Assembly: GCF_030867145.1 (NCBI RefSeq)
Contig: NC_134428.1
Span: forward strand, 19,385,537 to 19,449,536
Direction of reading: 5' to 3'
DNA length: 64,000 nt
From: Opisthocomus hoazin
Taxonomy: Eukaryota; Chordata; Aves; Opisthocomiformes; Opisthocomidae
A program made the position numbers and the translations under genes. Each line of letters opens with the position of its first letter. Position 1 is the stretch's first letter. Below are positions 20,178 to 32,292 of the stretch, piece after piece. The notes beneath the pieces are model-generated. The model ran no database searches. It was not told the DNA's origin and saw only the letters and a list, made by a program, of their open reading frames with translations.

Positions 20178-23100
20178 AAACAAAAGCCCCAGGAACGTTG
20201 GAAATAACGTGTGACATCTGTGTACATCCCTGTGGCCCAAGAAGGGACAGACGCCTTAAGAAAGCTAGCCTAGAACACTGGAGAAAAGCACCGGAGCGTT
20301 TAGATTCTTGGGTCACAATGCTGGGTGGTTCTAGAAGCTGGTCTTCTGCTGCGCAGTGCCCTGTAGCAAGGAGCTCGGCTCAGCTACGCAGCAGTGTTTC
20401 CTTCGAGTGTAAGTATGAGGCTTCTGCTTGAGGCTAAACTTCTGTTTTAGTACGTTTCTTTCCTGCCGATTCCTCTGTTTAATCTGTTAGTGATTGCCTT
20501 GTGTTGCTGATTTGCCTTGATTGTAAGTTTTCCTGGGGGTTCTGAGAGGATCAAATGTCGAAGTGCGGAGTAGAGTTCCTGGGGTAATGATGGGAAGCTT
20601 GTCTGCCTGTAAACTTGCCTCTGTAGGATAAACCAGAGAGAAAGGGATGAAAGACAAAACCATTTTTTGATTTGTTCAGAGTTAAAGATTTGTAATGATT
20701 GAGAGATGAAGAAATCTTTTAAAAACACTTGTTTTTTTTTAAACTCCTGGTAGTTAAACTAGTGTAGCTAAAGTAGGGAGGTCTTGAAGTGTCTTCAAGT
20801 GGGGAAGTTGCTTCTGGGTTGGCGTGTATGAACGTGTGTCCTCATCTTCCCTCTTTCCCCATCCATGTTTCCGTTCTGCCCTCAGACGTGTGCACGTACT
20901 CACTCTTTTGTTTTAGATGTCTGCCTGCTGGAAATTCACAGTCCAGTGAGTAAACTTGATTTACTGGTGTGGTCAGCATCAGGACGCGTTGCACAGTCAA
21001 GTGAATGTGCCAGGCAAACGTATATGTGATGCAGCACCGTAGATTGTATAGATGTAATTCTCTGTTGTCATCTGTGCATAGAGTACTGTATTTGAAGAAT
21101 GGTAAACACGTAGCTTGTCTTTGCAAAGCCAAAGGAAAAGCTTTCTCTTGTTTGTGCGTAGCCAGAAGTGTGTTTCAACTTAACATACCTTCACCTGACA
21201 GTTTCAAATTCGTGGCACTGCAGTGTTTCCTGAGGGGGTTTTTGTCTGTGGCTGGCTGGTTTGTTTTTGCAAGGAGGTACAAGTATGCTTTTCTGGAACC
21301 TACTTTTTTCGTTGAAGAGGAGAATACTTTACGTAGACAATACTCCAGGTGTTGTGTAGGAGAAGATCAACAAATGACTATATCATAGAATCATAGAATC
21401 GTACGTTGGAAAAGACCTCTAAGATCATCAAGTCCAACCGTCAATGACTATTTGTTTCCAGTCAGTGTGCCTGTGCCCTGGAGTTGTTTCAATCTCAGTA
21501 GAATGTGTTCGAAACTTTCAAATACCTGGCTCTTCAAACAGAATCTTAAAATACGGTAGTACCGAAGTAGTTACCAAGCAACAGAAACGGCATAAGCTTG
21601 TAATTAGCTGCTTTCAAGTCAGATGGGAGGTAAGAAAAGGTGCAGTTGTCATTCATATTTAGTTTGCTGCTCCCGTGGCAGAATGCTTTTCACTGTCTGT
21701 TACCCTGCTACATTGACGTCTGAATGTATGGATCTGTTTCTGTTCATGTAGTGGACTGCAAAATGCATTCAATACCAATCATAAAGTGGCTTTTCTTTGC
21801 AGTATTAAAATCAGTGGGACTTTTAGTGGGACTTTTACTTGGAGTTCTTGTCAGATATCGTAGTTGATTGTGGCGCTTCCTTACTTTTGGGACCAATTTT
21901 TTTTTTTTCTCCCCCTTGAAGGTCTTGATGGTGAAGGCAACCCTAAATTTAACTATGGTTTCATTTTCTTTCCGAGTGCATTTTATTCCATGGTGACTAG
22001 CGATGGCGATACTGATAGCAATGCACTAGAGGCTTTCGTACAAGCTTGGCACACTGCTTACCTATTAGGAAAAACAAGGTGTAGGGACAGCATACACCTT
22101 GTATGTTAGAAAGAAGAAGTCATATTGTTAATTGATTCCACTTTGGGGCAGTTGGTACACTTGACAGGTTGAAAAGCTGCCTTGAAAGGAAAGCAAGGTA
22201 TGAGGTATTGGTGTGCAGAAGATTTGAATAAAGGGGTTTTAACATTTTATTTTTGTTCTAGTGAGAGTCAGTTTTTCCAGGAATCTTCTAGAGGGATAGC
22301 ATCTTCCCTGTGAGATGAGCGTTCGCTAGCTTGAATGACAGAGGCATCAAGAATCTGTGGAGTGCCCTTTATTCAGCAAAGGAAAATGATTTGAGACACT
22401 TCAGTCACCAAGATGCTTTGCAAAATACTGGGTTGCTAGATCTACAGTCCCTCAGATGAAGCCAGACATATCTGCTAATCTAAAAATGTATGCGTTGGCT
22501 GTGCTCACGCATTTCTCTGCTCTGCAAAGCATTCTTGGCCACAGTTGCACGTCCCTCTGCTTGGTTCCTTTGAACACGTGCCGCAGTAATGACATTTCGC
22601 GCTACCACTTTTTGTCTTCTAGGGAGGGCAGCTTCTGGCATGTACAGGTTACTCAGAACTGGATGGTATCAACTTGCTACTCTGATGTCTTTTCTCAAGG
22701 TGTTTCTTCTAAAGAGGTGCGTATCCTTTGAGAAAAGTGTTTTGTGAGCAAATGATTTACCCAGTTATAAAACAATACAAGAGGAGAAATGTGTTGTTTC
22801 ATGTGAACTTTCCTCTTTCTTTCTCTAGATGCCTTCCAAAGACCTACAAGCTGTTCCTGTTTCTTCTGCCGCTCCTGTTTCCACTAGGTACGTGAATCGC
22901 TTAGTTATACTACAGACCGGTGTATGCTTACTGCAGCCGTTCCAAGAGAGCGTTTTTAGTTGAGCTCTCGGTTTATGAAGAAGACGCAGAAGCAAAAAAG
23001 AGCAAGTTTGTTTGTGACTAGGGCAGCAATTCAAGCTTTCAAAGTACTGACAAGTCAGTAGCCTTCCCCTTGCCGTGAAAGGAATACCCTCAATTTAATT

Positions 23101-26100
23101 TCGTAGAGCTCTTTAGAAAGTGAGAGTGGGTGGGTAAATGCACTGAAGTCCTTTTTTCTTCACCTGCCTTGATAAGAATATCAGTGAGGTCACAAAGAGC
23201 AGGTTGTGTACCGATTGCTTTGATTGTTGTTAATCTCCGTAAAAGTGGGGTTAGGTTCTTTGAGCAACTCATCCAAAGTCTTTCCCTTGCTCTGGACCAT
23301 CCTTGAGTTGCTTAAAATACTGCTGTTTAGACTGGTTAGTTGACAGTATTCCAGGCCAGCTGTCTTCTTTGAAATAAACAAACTCAGTTTCGAACACTTG
23401 CTGAAAGTGGTGGGCTGTTTCTGAAAAGCAGGTTCATGTCTTCGCATGTCCTAAAAACTTTAGAAACTACTCTGGGGAGAAGATGAAGCTTTGCAGAAAC
23501 TTACAGTCAGGATTGAAAATCCTCTGTACTAGGGAGAATAAGAAAGGAAGAACTTCCCTACCCTGTGTAGAAAGTGCTGCTACTTCTTGCTAAGACAGTG
23601 CAAAAACAAGCGTCATGTTTGTGAACTGCGAGATTGCCTAATATCTAACAAAAGTTGGAAGAAACTTGGGCTTCCGTGGAAACAATGTGGTATGTAGTAC
23701 GTAGGGTACAGGGCAAGATATTTTCCATGGAGATAAAAAGCAGTTTTTTACATCTGCCTTCAGTGAGCATGGCCTGTCTTAATTGGTAAATGAGATCTAG
23801 GTCCCAGGGACGCAGTAGTATGAGATTGAGGATATACCATGAGACATAAGCGCAAGCTGCCTGCCATACAACGGTGTGAGCGGTACTGATGGATGTTCCC
23901 CAACGTGCTTGAGTGCTTGACTTCACAGTTTGACAGCTGGCTCATACTGATTTTTGTTTAGACTGGAGTAGTGTGCGCTGTGTGACGTCTAGCTTGCAAA
24001 CTTAAGGTAGCTTGTGTCACGAAGTAGGAAGACGACCTGTAGATCTAAGCAGTCTTCAGGGGGAATTCTCTTGAACACCCTTTTTGCCTTTTGTTTGTGA
24101 TCTAGGTATATGGTTCTGGGGGTTTGATGGCTGCTTCTCACTATTACCTTTGTTGAACTGGATCAAAATTGATAGAATACAGAGAACAGAGGACTCTCTC
24201 CGTGTTCGTGAACCGCAGGCTGATTCTTTGCACTCTGTGCAACCTCCAGAGGTAAGGGAGAACAGTCTAGGGAAGAACTCTGGTATCTTGGAAGACTTCT
24301 TAACTGCCATGCCTTCAATATTTGGCAAGAACTACTTGACACACAAGGCTAATGTGAATAAATGTCTTGATCTTTACATATATTAAAAAAATATTCTGTA
24401 TACCTTAGGATTCCATCGACATCTTTGCTTCTGGTCGTGAAAGTGAGCTGGAAAAGCAAATGGCCTTTCTGTCTGAGAGATACCATCACCTTGATGAAAA
24501 ATATAGCAAAGTGATGCTTCTACTCCAGAACCTTCAAGATCAGGTTGCCCAGAAAAGTGACAAAAGCGAAACATTGACGCTAATACGAAATATGATGGGT
24601 CAACATCCTCAAGATGTGAGACTGGAGCAAAAGGTAAGATAGTCAGTTGTTGGTGCTTTTGGGTGGTGATCGACGTATCCTGTTTTAGTAATGCAGATTG
24701 CTAGCCATTTGATTCAGGCTTGCGTCCAATTTTGTGAGCAAAAGTGATTTGCAGCCTTTTCTGCGGGATCTAGAGTTGCAGATCCTCCAGAAGATCGCTC
24801 TCCATATGTCTGTGACAAGCCAAAAGCTAACATCTGCAGTAGTAACAAAGGCTGTGACTAATGCAGGGGTTCGTGGAATCACAGAAGCGGTGAGTGAGTT
24901 GAAGTTCTCGCAAGTTCAACTAAAACCGTCAGGAGTCCTTTTCTAGGCATTTTTTGGAGCATCGCAGTCAATATAAACGTCAGTGACTTGAAGAGATGTT
25001 TAGAACATGAATTGAAATGGGGAGAACTACAGAAAATGCTTGATGAAGCGTACGCTTACAGCATTGCTTGTTGCCTGTTGCGAATGTTGTTTTTTTTTTT
25101 CCAAAGTATGCTATCTTGAAAATTGCAGAATTCCCAAAAAAACAGCTATACCAAAGCAATGCAGCTCAGGGTCTGGGGAAGGTGGGGGAAAGAATGCAAC
25201 CTTTGAAGAAAGCACCAGTCAATATGCAGTATGAATTTGTATTTTAAGCCAAAAAACCATGCACTAAAAATGGCCTCTGTCTTGAGAGAGGCTTTCAAAG
25301 ACTTGCGATGGAGTGCAGCATCTCAAAAAGATGCTTATTCTACATGTATACAGATGTGTATAGATCAATTACTTTATCAGTTGATATTATTAAATTCTTC
25401 CCTTTCTCCCCTTCTGTGTGTATATCTGTAGCAAGTCCAGACTATTGTAAACAATGCCCTGAAACTTTTCTCTCAAGACAAGACTGGTATGGTGGATTTC
25501 GCCTTGGAATCTGGAGGTAAATAGTGGAGGAAACTCCACTTTCACGATTCGTGTTATTTTATAGTATCTACTAAAAATGTCGAAAGATCTGCTTGCGTGG
25601 GGTGTACGCACCACTGAACTCGCTAGGGAAAATGTGTATGTTTTAGCCCTCTGAGGTGAAAAACCTTGAACATGCTGAAAAGAACACTGTACTTGATAGA
25701 AGCATTGTATCCCCAGCCAATGACTAGACTTGAACAGTATCTTTACTAGTTGGTTTTGAGGAAAAGAACTGGTATGTTCACGAAGCTTTGTACAAATCTC
25801 TGGCTGAAAAGTCTTCAGGAAGAAATGAGTAATTATTTCGGCTAACCTGATACCTCTTTTTTAAGGTGGCAGCATTCTGAGTGCTCGCTGTTCTGAAACC
25901 TATGACAGCAAAACAGCAGTGATCAGCCTCTTTGGAATTCCTCTGTGGTACCTCTCTCAGCCTCCAAGGGCGGTGATTCAGGTAATTAAAGGCCGAGTGA
26001 AGAAATTCAGCAATGTTATTTTGTGCTGAGGGGTTTGGATTGTTTCTTGGATGCTGGATGTTTCTGTCTGCAACACACTGTGGGGCACGGGTCCTTTGAA

Positions 26101-28137
26101 CGATGTTCCCAAGAGTGCCATTCTTCTGGTAGTTCCTGGGCACTGCTCAAGTCGTCTTCTAGCAAAACAAAGACCCTGCTAGGAGGCTTGGGTGGTACAC
26201 TGGACTTCTGCAGAGTGTGAGCACTGGGAAGGTTCCTGTTGTGAAGTAGTCTCCAGGCGGATCTTCAAAACGCTGCTGGGTGTTTGGGTGGATGTGCTGT
26301 CTCCCTGAAGGATGCTACCAAATAGATTATATTCTGCCACTTACTCTCTAAGACTGTCCCTAATAATTCAGAATTCGCCACAACTCTTTCTGGCAAAATG
26401 CTTGTGGCTGCAGGTTTTGTTGTTGCTGTTGTGTTCCATCCTGTTCTCTCCCCTTTCCTCCTGTCTAGCCGGACGTGTATCCAGGAAACTGCTGGGCTTT
26501 CAAAGGATCACAGGGGTATCTCGTAGTTCGACTTTCAAGGAAGATCTATCCGACTGCCTTTACGTTGGAACACATCCCAAAAGCACTTTCAGCAACAGGA
26601 GAGATCTCCAGTGCTCTGAGGAGCTTTGCAGTATATGTAAGTCTGTCTGTGAACTTCAGAGGATATTTGTATGCATAAAGAATATTTGTGGCGCAGATCT
26701 TGGAAAATAAGGACTGAAGGGAGGACAGCTAAGGAGAGAAACTGCTTGCTTTTAAAATTGCTGTTTTTGTAATCAGCTTTGAGATTAGGAATAAGAAGTG
26801 TTGCAGCTAATTTTGAGGGAGCTGTTTCTTTTTTTCCTGCTTTATACAGTAGTAAATATTTTTGGAGGGAGGTGACTGTTTTTGATTTGGTATCGTTCTT
26901 TCAGGCACTGGAACTGTTCCATCCTTCCACCACTCCTACTGCTTACCCTCTCCCTCCCCAGTGTTGGCTTTGCATCTTGTCTGTGATGTGCCTTCAGTGT
27001 GTTTTAAATTGATTTTAACTAGCACCACAGCTGCTTAGGCAGGACTGCAGAACAGAAGACCACAGGCTACATCAGAGTGTAGCTGTGATCCCTGAGAACA
27101 TTTGTCTAGCTCCATTAAATGCTGAAGCCGCCGTCTGCAAGCATCTGAATCTTGGCTTCCGTCTTGTTTGTGATGTTGCTGTTTTCTCATTCTTGTTTGT
27201 CCTGAGCAGTTTACATTGTCCACTGCGATCTTGGTTGTGCCATGGAAATGATGGGGTTTGACCATGAAAACAGCAACATACAAACATAGCACAGCTCTTT
27301 GCAGTTCAGGAAAGTCAAATGCAGAGCTGTGGCTGAAGAAGCATGACGTTCCACGGGAAGTATTCTGACCTCGGTTTCAGAGACTTGCGTTGACAGGCAG
27401 TTAGGTAGGCATGCTTCTGGCTTTGGTTTGACTTGAAATGTGATGGAAGCAAACGTCTTTCTCCTGTTGTTGTAGGGTCTAGATAATGAATATCAAGAAG
27501 GCGGCAAGCTTCTAGGACAGTATGTCTACGACCAAGACGGAGAACCACTGCAGACCTTTCCAGTGATGGTAAGTCTGGATGAGAAGATTTCAAGTGTCAG
27601 AAGAAGCACACGCATATTTTCTAGGGTAGTGCACAATGAGCAGTGAAGGAAAAAGGCTTCATTCTCTGTTGGGCACCGTAGAAACTGAGGTGGAAAGTAG
27701 CTACTGATCTGCCTCAAAACCTAAGGTTCGGATAGTTTAGAGGGGAGGAAAGTTTTGTGCCAGGTGGACACAAGTGGTGTGAAGATACCGAACGTATGAG
27801 GAGTCTGCTTCATGCTGCTTCTGACTCCCTTCACAAAAAAAACCCCAACAAACCGGTTGTAAGGCAAAGAAGGTTCTGTTCCAAGTGGCAGAAGGTTCCC
27901 AAGGCATCACTCAGTTATTAATCAAAGTTGGTAGTTGCAGGAATGAAGGAAAGCGCCTTCAGTTGCACCTGTTTATACTCAAAACCGAACTCTGGTTTGT
28001 GTGTTTGTTTTTTCCTTCTGCAGGAGAAAAGTGAAAACGCATTCCAAATAGTGGAACTGAGAGTGTTTTCTAACTGGGGACATCCGGAATATACCTGCCT
28101 TTATCGGTTCAGAGTGCATGGGAAACTTGCCGAATAA
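20178..28137 (+). pseudogene. SUN1: SUN1-like copy C
   Basis: Exons: 20178-20408 (candidate), 22623-22716, 22829-22887, 24106-24251, 24409-24633, 24697-24889, 25432-25516, 25866-25981, 26469-26636, 27476-27568, 28024-28137. The candidate first exon is open here: GAA stands where copies B and D have TAA, and it alone reads ATC TGT (Ile-Cys) at 20216. Exon 24697-24889 has the same 193-nt length and frame change as the other copies. The SUN-domain exons encode the same protein as in copy A. Confidence 0.85.
21382..21442 (-). mobile_element. Short CR1 3' tail, unit 2
   Basis: Identical copy with the same flanking aatgactat repeats. Confidence 0.85.
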
Positions 28138-28225
28138 TCTCCAGCACTTCAGCTTGGACTGGTTTTACGGTTGTGCATTTTGTTCTCGACTTTTGTATAT
28201 GCCGGAAAGCCTAGAAGACTGGAAT

Positions 28226-30895
28226 CTTGCCTTTTTCTTCATGGAGGCAGTCGTGATGCGTGGGGCTGACTGCCTAGGTCTGGGCAAGCCCGTGCGTGGG
28301 CCTTCGTCCGCCTCGTCATTTGCCTGCCCCTCCGGTTCCATTGCCTCATACCTATTGCATCAGGGCACCTGGTGTGGAGAGGGAGGCCAGGAGGGGATTC
28401 GCCTGCCGCCCCGAGCAGGGACCCGTTTCCATTCCCCGCTGTCTCTCAGGTGCTCTCCTTCAGCCTGGTGGCGAGAGGGCAGGGGATCTTCTGCTTCTTG
28501 CGGAACATCCATCCTGTGCGCTTGTTTCGGGGGTGGCAGGGCATGGCTCCACCAGTCTATTTCCCCCTCGCACTCCCTGATGCTCCTGAACCTTTCTGCC
28601 TCCTCTTTAAGCTCTGCCACCAGGACGAGCAGATCATCCACCTGGTCACAGCGCACGCAGGCGTTCTGCCTGCTGCCCTCCCATACCAGTGACAGGCTCG
28701 GGCACTCCCTGCAGCCAGAGACCTGCACAGCTGCCTGTTTATGCGGGAGCTCTGTCTGGGTCGCCGTATTCCGCCTGGTGACGGCTTTCAGGCGAGTGGA
28801 GACCCTAGCTACTAGCTGAGCAAGTGATGACCACCGGCTGAATTTACCCCGGTAGCTGGCCGAGCCTCGGGGCCCTGCCTGCGCCAGCTGCCGTGCCAAC
28901 TGCTGTGGCAGGCCCTGTTTGCCTGTCCTGGTGGCCGCACTGCGGGTCGCTCGTGCTCCCTCGGGGAGCTTTTGTGAGGGGGGAGGGTGCCGCCGTCACT
29001 CTTGACCCCACTCTTCTTTGGGGGAGGGGGGTTTGGGGGGGCACGCTCTCTCTCGCCAGGCGGCTGTCTCGGCTGTTGTGCCGCTGAGAAAAGGTTTCCC
29101 CGGTGCGATCACTCGCTCCGGAGCCCTTCACTGTGCGGTCTGTTCTTCTCTGCTGCCTCCAAACTGACAAGATGCTGTTGAGAGGATGCAGAGAAGGCAG
29201 AGCTACTGAATGCCTTCTTTGCTTCAGTCTTCAGTGCCAAGGCAGGCCCTCAGGAATCCCAGGCCCCGGAGGTAAGAGAGGAAGCCTACAGAGAGGATGA
29301 CTTTCCCTTGGTCGAGGAGGACTGTGTGAGGGATCGCTTAAGCGATCTGGACGTCCACAAATCCATGGGCCCCGATGGAATGCACCCACGAGTGCTGAGG
29401 GAGCTGGCGGATGTCATTGCTGAGCCACTCTCCATCTTCTTTGAGAGGTCCTGGAGGACAGGAGAGGTGCCGGAGGACTGGAGAAAGGCCAGTGTCACTC
29501 CAGTCTTCAACAAGGGCAAGAAGGAGGACCCAGGGAACTACAGGCCGGTCAGCCTCACCTCCATCCCGGGAAAGGTGATGGAGCAGCTTATCCTGGAGGT
29601 CATCAACAAGCAAGTGGAAGAAAAGAAGGTTATCAGGAGTAGTCAGCGTGGATTCACCAAGGGGAAATCATGCTTGACCAATCTGATAGCTTTCTACGAT
29701 GACATGACTGGCCGGGTAGATGAAGGGAGAGCCATAGATGTTATCTACCTAGACTTCAGCAAGGCTTTCGACACAGTCTCCCATAATATCGTCCTAGGGA
29801 AGCTCAGGAAGTATGGGCTGGATGAGTGGTCGGTGAGGTGGATTGAGAACTGGCTGAATGGCAGAACTCAGAGGGTTGTCATCAGCGGCGCTGAGTCTAG
29901 TTGGAGGCCGGTAACTAGTGGTGTCCCCCAGGGGTCAGTACTGGGCCCAGCCTTGTTCAACTTCTTCATCAATGACCTGGATGAAGAGTTAGAGTGTACC
30001 CTCAGCAAGTTTGCTGATGACACCAAACTGGGAGGAGTGGTAGATACACCAGCAGGCTGTGCTGCCATTCAGCGTGACCTGGACAGGCTGGAAAGTTGGG
30101 CAGAGAGGAACCTGATGAGGTTCAACAAAGGCAAATGCAGGGTCCTGCACATGGGGAGGAACAACCCCAGGCATCAGTACAGGCTTGGGGCGGACCTGCT
30201 GGAGAGCAGCTGTGCGGAGAGGGACCTGGGTGTCCTGGTGGACGACAGGTTAACCATGAGCCAGCAGTGTGCCCTGGCTGCCAAGAAGGCCAATGGCATT
30301 CTGGGATGCATCAAAAGGAGTGTGGCCAGCAGGTCGAGGGAGGTTCTCCTTCCCCTCTACACTGCCCTAGTGAGGCCTCTATCTAGAGTACTCTGTCCAG
30401 TTCTGGGCTCCCCAGTTCAAGAAAGATGAGGAGCTACTGGAGAGAGTCCAGCGGAGGGCTACAAGGATGGTGAGGGGACTGGAACATCTCTGCTATGAGG
30501 AGAGGCTGAGGGAGCTGGGCTTGTTCAGCCTGAAGAAGAGAAGGCTGCGAGGGGACCTAATAAATGCTTACAAATATCTGAAGGGTGGGTGTCAGGAGGA
30601 TGGGGCCAAGCTCTTTTCAGTGGTGCCCAGTGACAGGACAAGGGGCAATGAGCACAAACTGAAGCACAGGAAGTTCCGTCTGAATATGAGGAAGATTTTC
30701 TTCCCTCTGAGGGTGACGGAGCACTGGAACAGGCTGCCCAGGGAGGTTGTGGAGTCTCCTTCTCTGGAGATATTCAAGACCCGCCTGGACAAGGTCCTCT
30801 ACAACCTACTGTAGGTGACCCTGCTCCGGCAGGAGGGTTGGGCTAGATGACCCACAGAGGTCCCTTCCAACCCCTACCATTCTGTGATTCTGTGA
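28226..30895 (+). mobile_element. Composite CR1 LINE with inverted 5' part, unit 3
   Basis: Inverted ORF1 open stretch 28360-28899 (minus); RT frame 29182-30429 with Asn in FFINDLDEE; continuation 30467-30814. The GC-rich 5' part is one base shorter than in units 1 and 2 (cggggagctttt). Confidence 0.85.
28888..28909. repeat. 12-bp repeat, short allele (unit 3)
   Basis: One full unit followed by ctgctgtggc, so its last partial unit differs by one base from that in unit 2. Confidence 0.8.
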
Positions 30896-31194
30896 GATGT
30901 TTAAAGAAAAGAGTTTTAATTTTTGAAAGCGCGCGTAATGCTTGAAAGAAGAAATCAAAGTTTCTTTCCTGTATTTTTGATCACCTGCTGCAATCGCTAC
31001 GCCAGTAAAACCCAAGGAGTGCCCCTTGCCCGAGGGGCAGACGCAGGGGCTTTGTTGCCAAATGCCTTCTCCCCCTTCCTCTCTCCCCCCGGCTGGGTCT
31101 CAGCGGTCTGCAATACCCTCTCCCCAGTTCGTGCCTGAGATGTTGGGGCTTGGGTTCATTCCGCTCTCTGAGCCCCCTTCCCTCAGCTGCGTCG

Positions 31195-31698
31195 ATGGCG
31201 GCCGCGATGATGGCGGCGGAGCAGGAAGCCGTCAAAGGCGGCGGCAGGAACCGCGGCGGCGTGCAGCGCGTGGAGGGCAAGCTGCGCGCCAGCGTCGAGA
31301 AGGGCGACTGCTACGAGGCGCACCAGATGTACCGGACGCTCTTCCTCAGGTGGGGCCCGGCCCGCCGCCCTGCCCCTCCCCCCCCGGCCTTCCAGAGCCT
31401 TCCCACGCACCCAGCGTAACCACATCTGTTTTGCTTTCCTGGAAGCTTCTCTTCTGATGCCATCAAATGACTATAACTTTTGTGTAAGGGAATGTTGAGA
31501 CTTGGTACTGTGCCTTAGCTGTAGATGTTGATGAAAAGACTAAATCTACAAAATTCTGGTTGATGTTTTCTTTTCTGTACCGATATGTTCATCACTAGCA
31601 GCATCTGTCTGTTTTGTAGCAAAACAGTGCTGCTGATGTGTCCGTGCTGGGTTTGGAGTCTGGAGAAATCGGATGCAAAAGTAGCAGAGGACCTTTAG
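31195..31698 (+). pseudogene. GET4: GET4 5' fragment, unit 3
   Basis: Exon 1 at 31195-31349 is intact. The relic at 31620-31698 has the two-base loss also seen in units 2, 4 and 5. Confidence 0.83.
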
Positions 31699-31914
31699 GT
31701 GAGGTGACTTTTGCACTCGCTTTGACGTTGCTCAGATGTGCTTTGAGTTGGAGACTGGTAACAACAGTCACTGTGCAACCTGAAATGCTTTTTGTATGCC
31801 CTCCCAGATGGCTAAGGGTTACCTTCGTCATAGCAATGGACTGGGGAACAACTCGATTAGAGAATAGTGGGTTCCTGATAACTTTGTGGGCATGCTTAGA
31901 ACAATTTTTCCTGT

Positions 31915-32157
31915 CAGATTGTGCCAGGGGAGGTTTAGAGGAGATACTGGGATAGATATCTTCACTGAAAGGGTTGTCAAGCATTGGCACAGGCTGCCCA
32001 GGGAAGCGGCTGAGTCGCCATCCCTGGAGGTATTTAAAAGACTTGTAGATGTGGTGCTCAGGGACATGGTTTAGTGGTAGACTTGGCGGTGTTATGTTCA
32101 TGGTTGGACTTGATGATCTTCAAGGTCTTTTCCAACCTAAATGATCCCGTGATTCTA
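31915..32157 (+). mobile_element. CR1 3'-end fragment, unit 3
   Basis: Same fragment at the same junction; I see no internal difference from unit 2. Confidence 0.88.
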
Positions 32158-32292
32158 CAATACAAATGACATTATTACTTTGTAATGTTCTGGGGTCTTT
32201 AACGCTTGTGTTTTTGTTTAGGATTTTGGGGAGAAGGAGCTGCTTTCATTGACAATATTGTGCTCAGCTCTTTTTTTTTATTATTTTTTTAG

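Larger units (their letters stand above)
12131..24246 (+). repeat. Tandem array unit 2
   Basis: Head-to-tail copy of 12116 bp. Relative to unit 1 it is one 12-bp repeat shorter in the inverted CR1 part and lacks two bases in the GET4 relic. Private differences include ggataggttag where other copies read ggatagtttag (15615-15625), and ATC TGT in the 5' SUN1 exon at 20216. Confidence 0.97.
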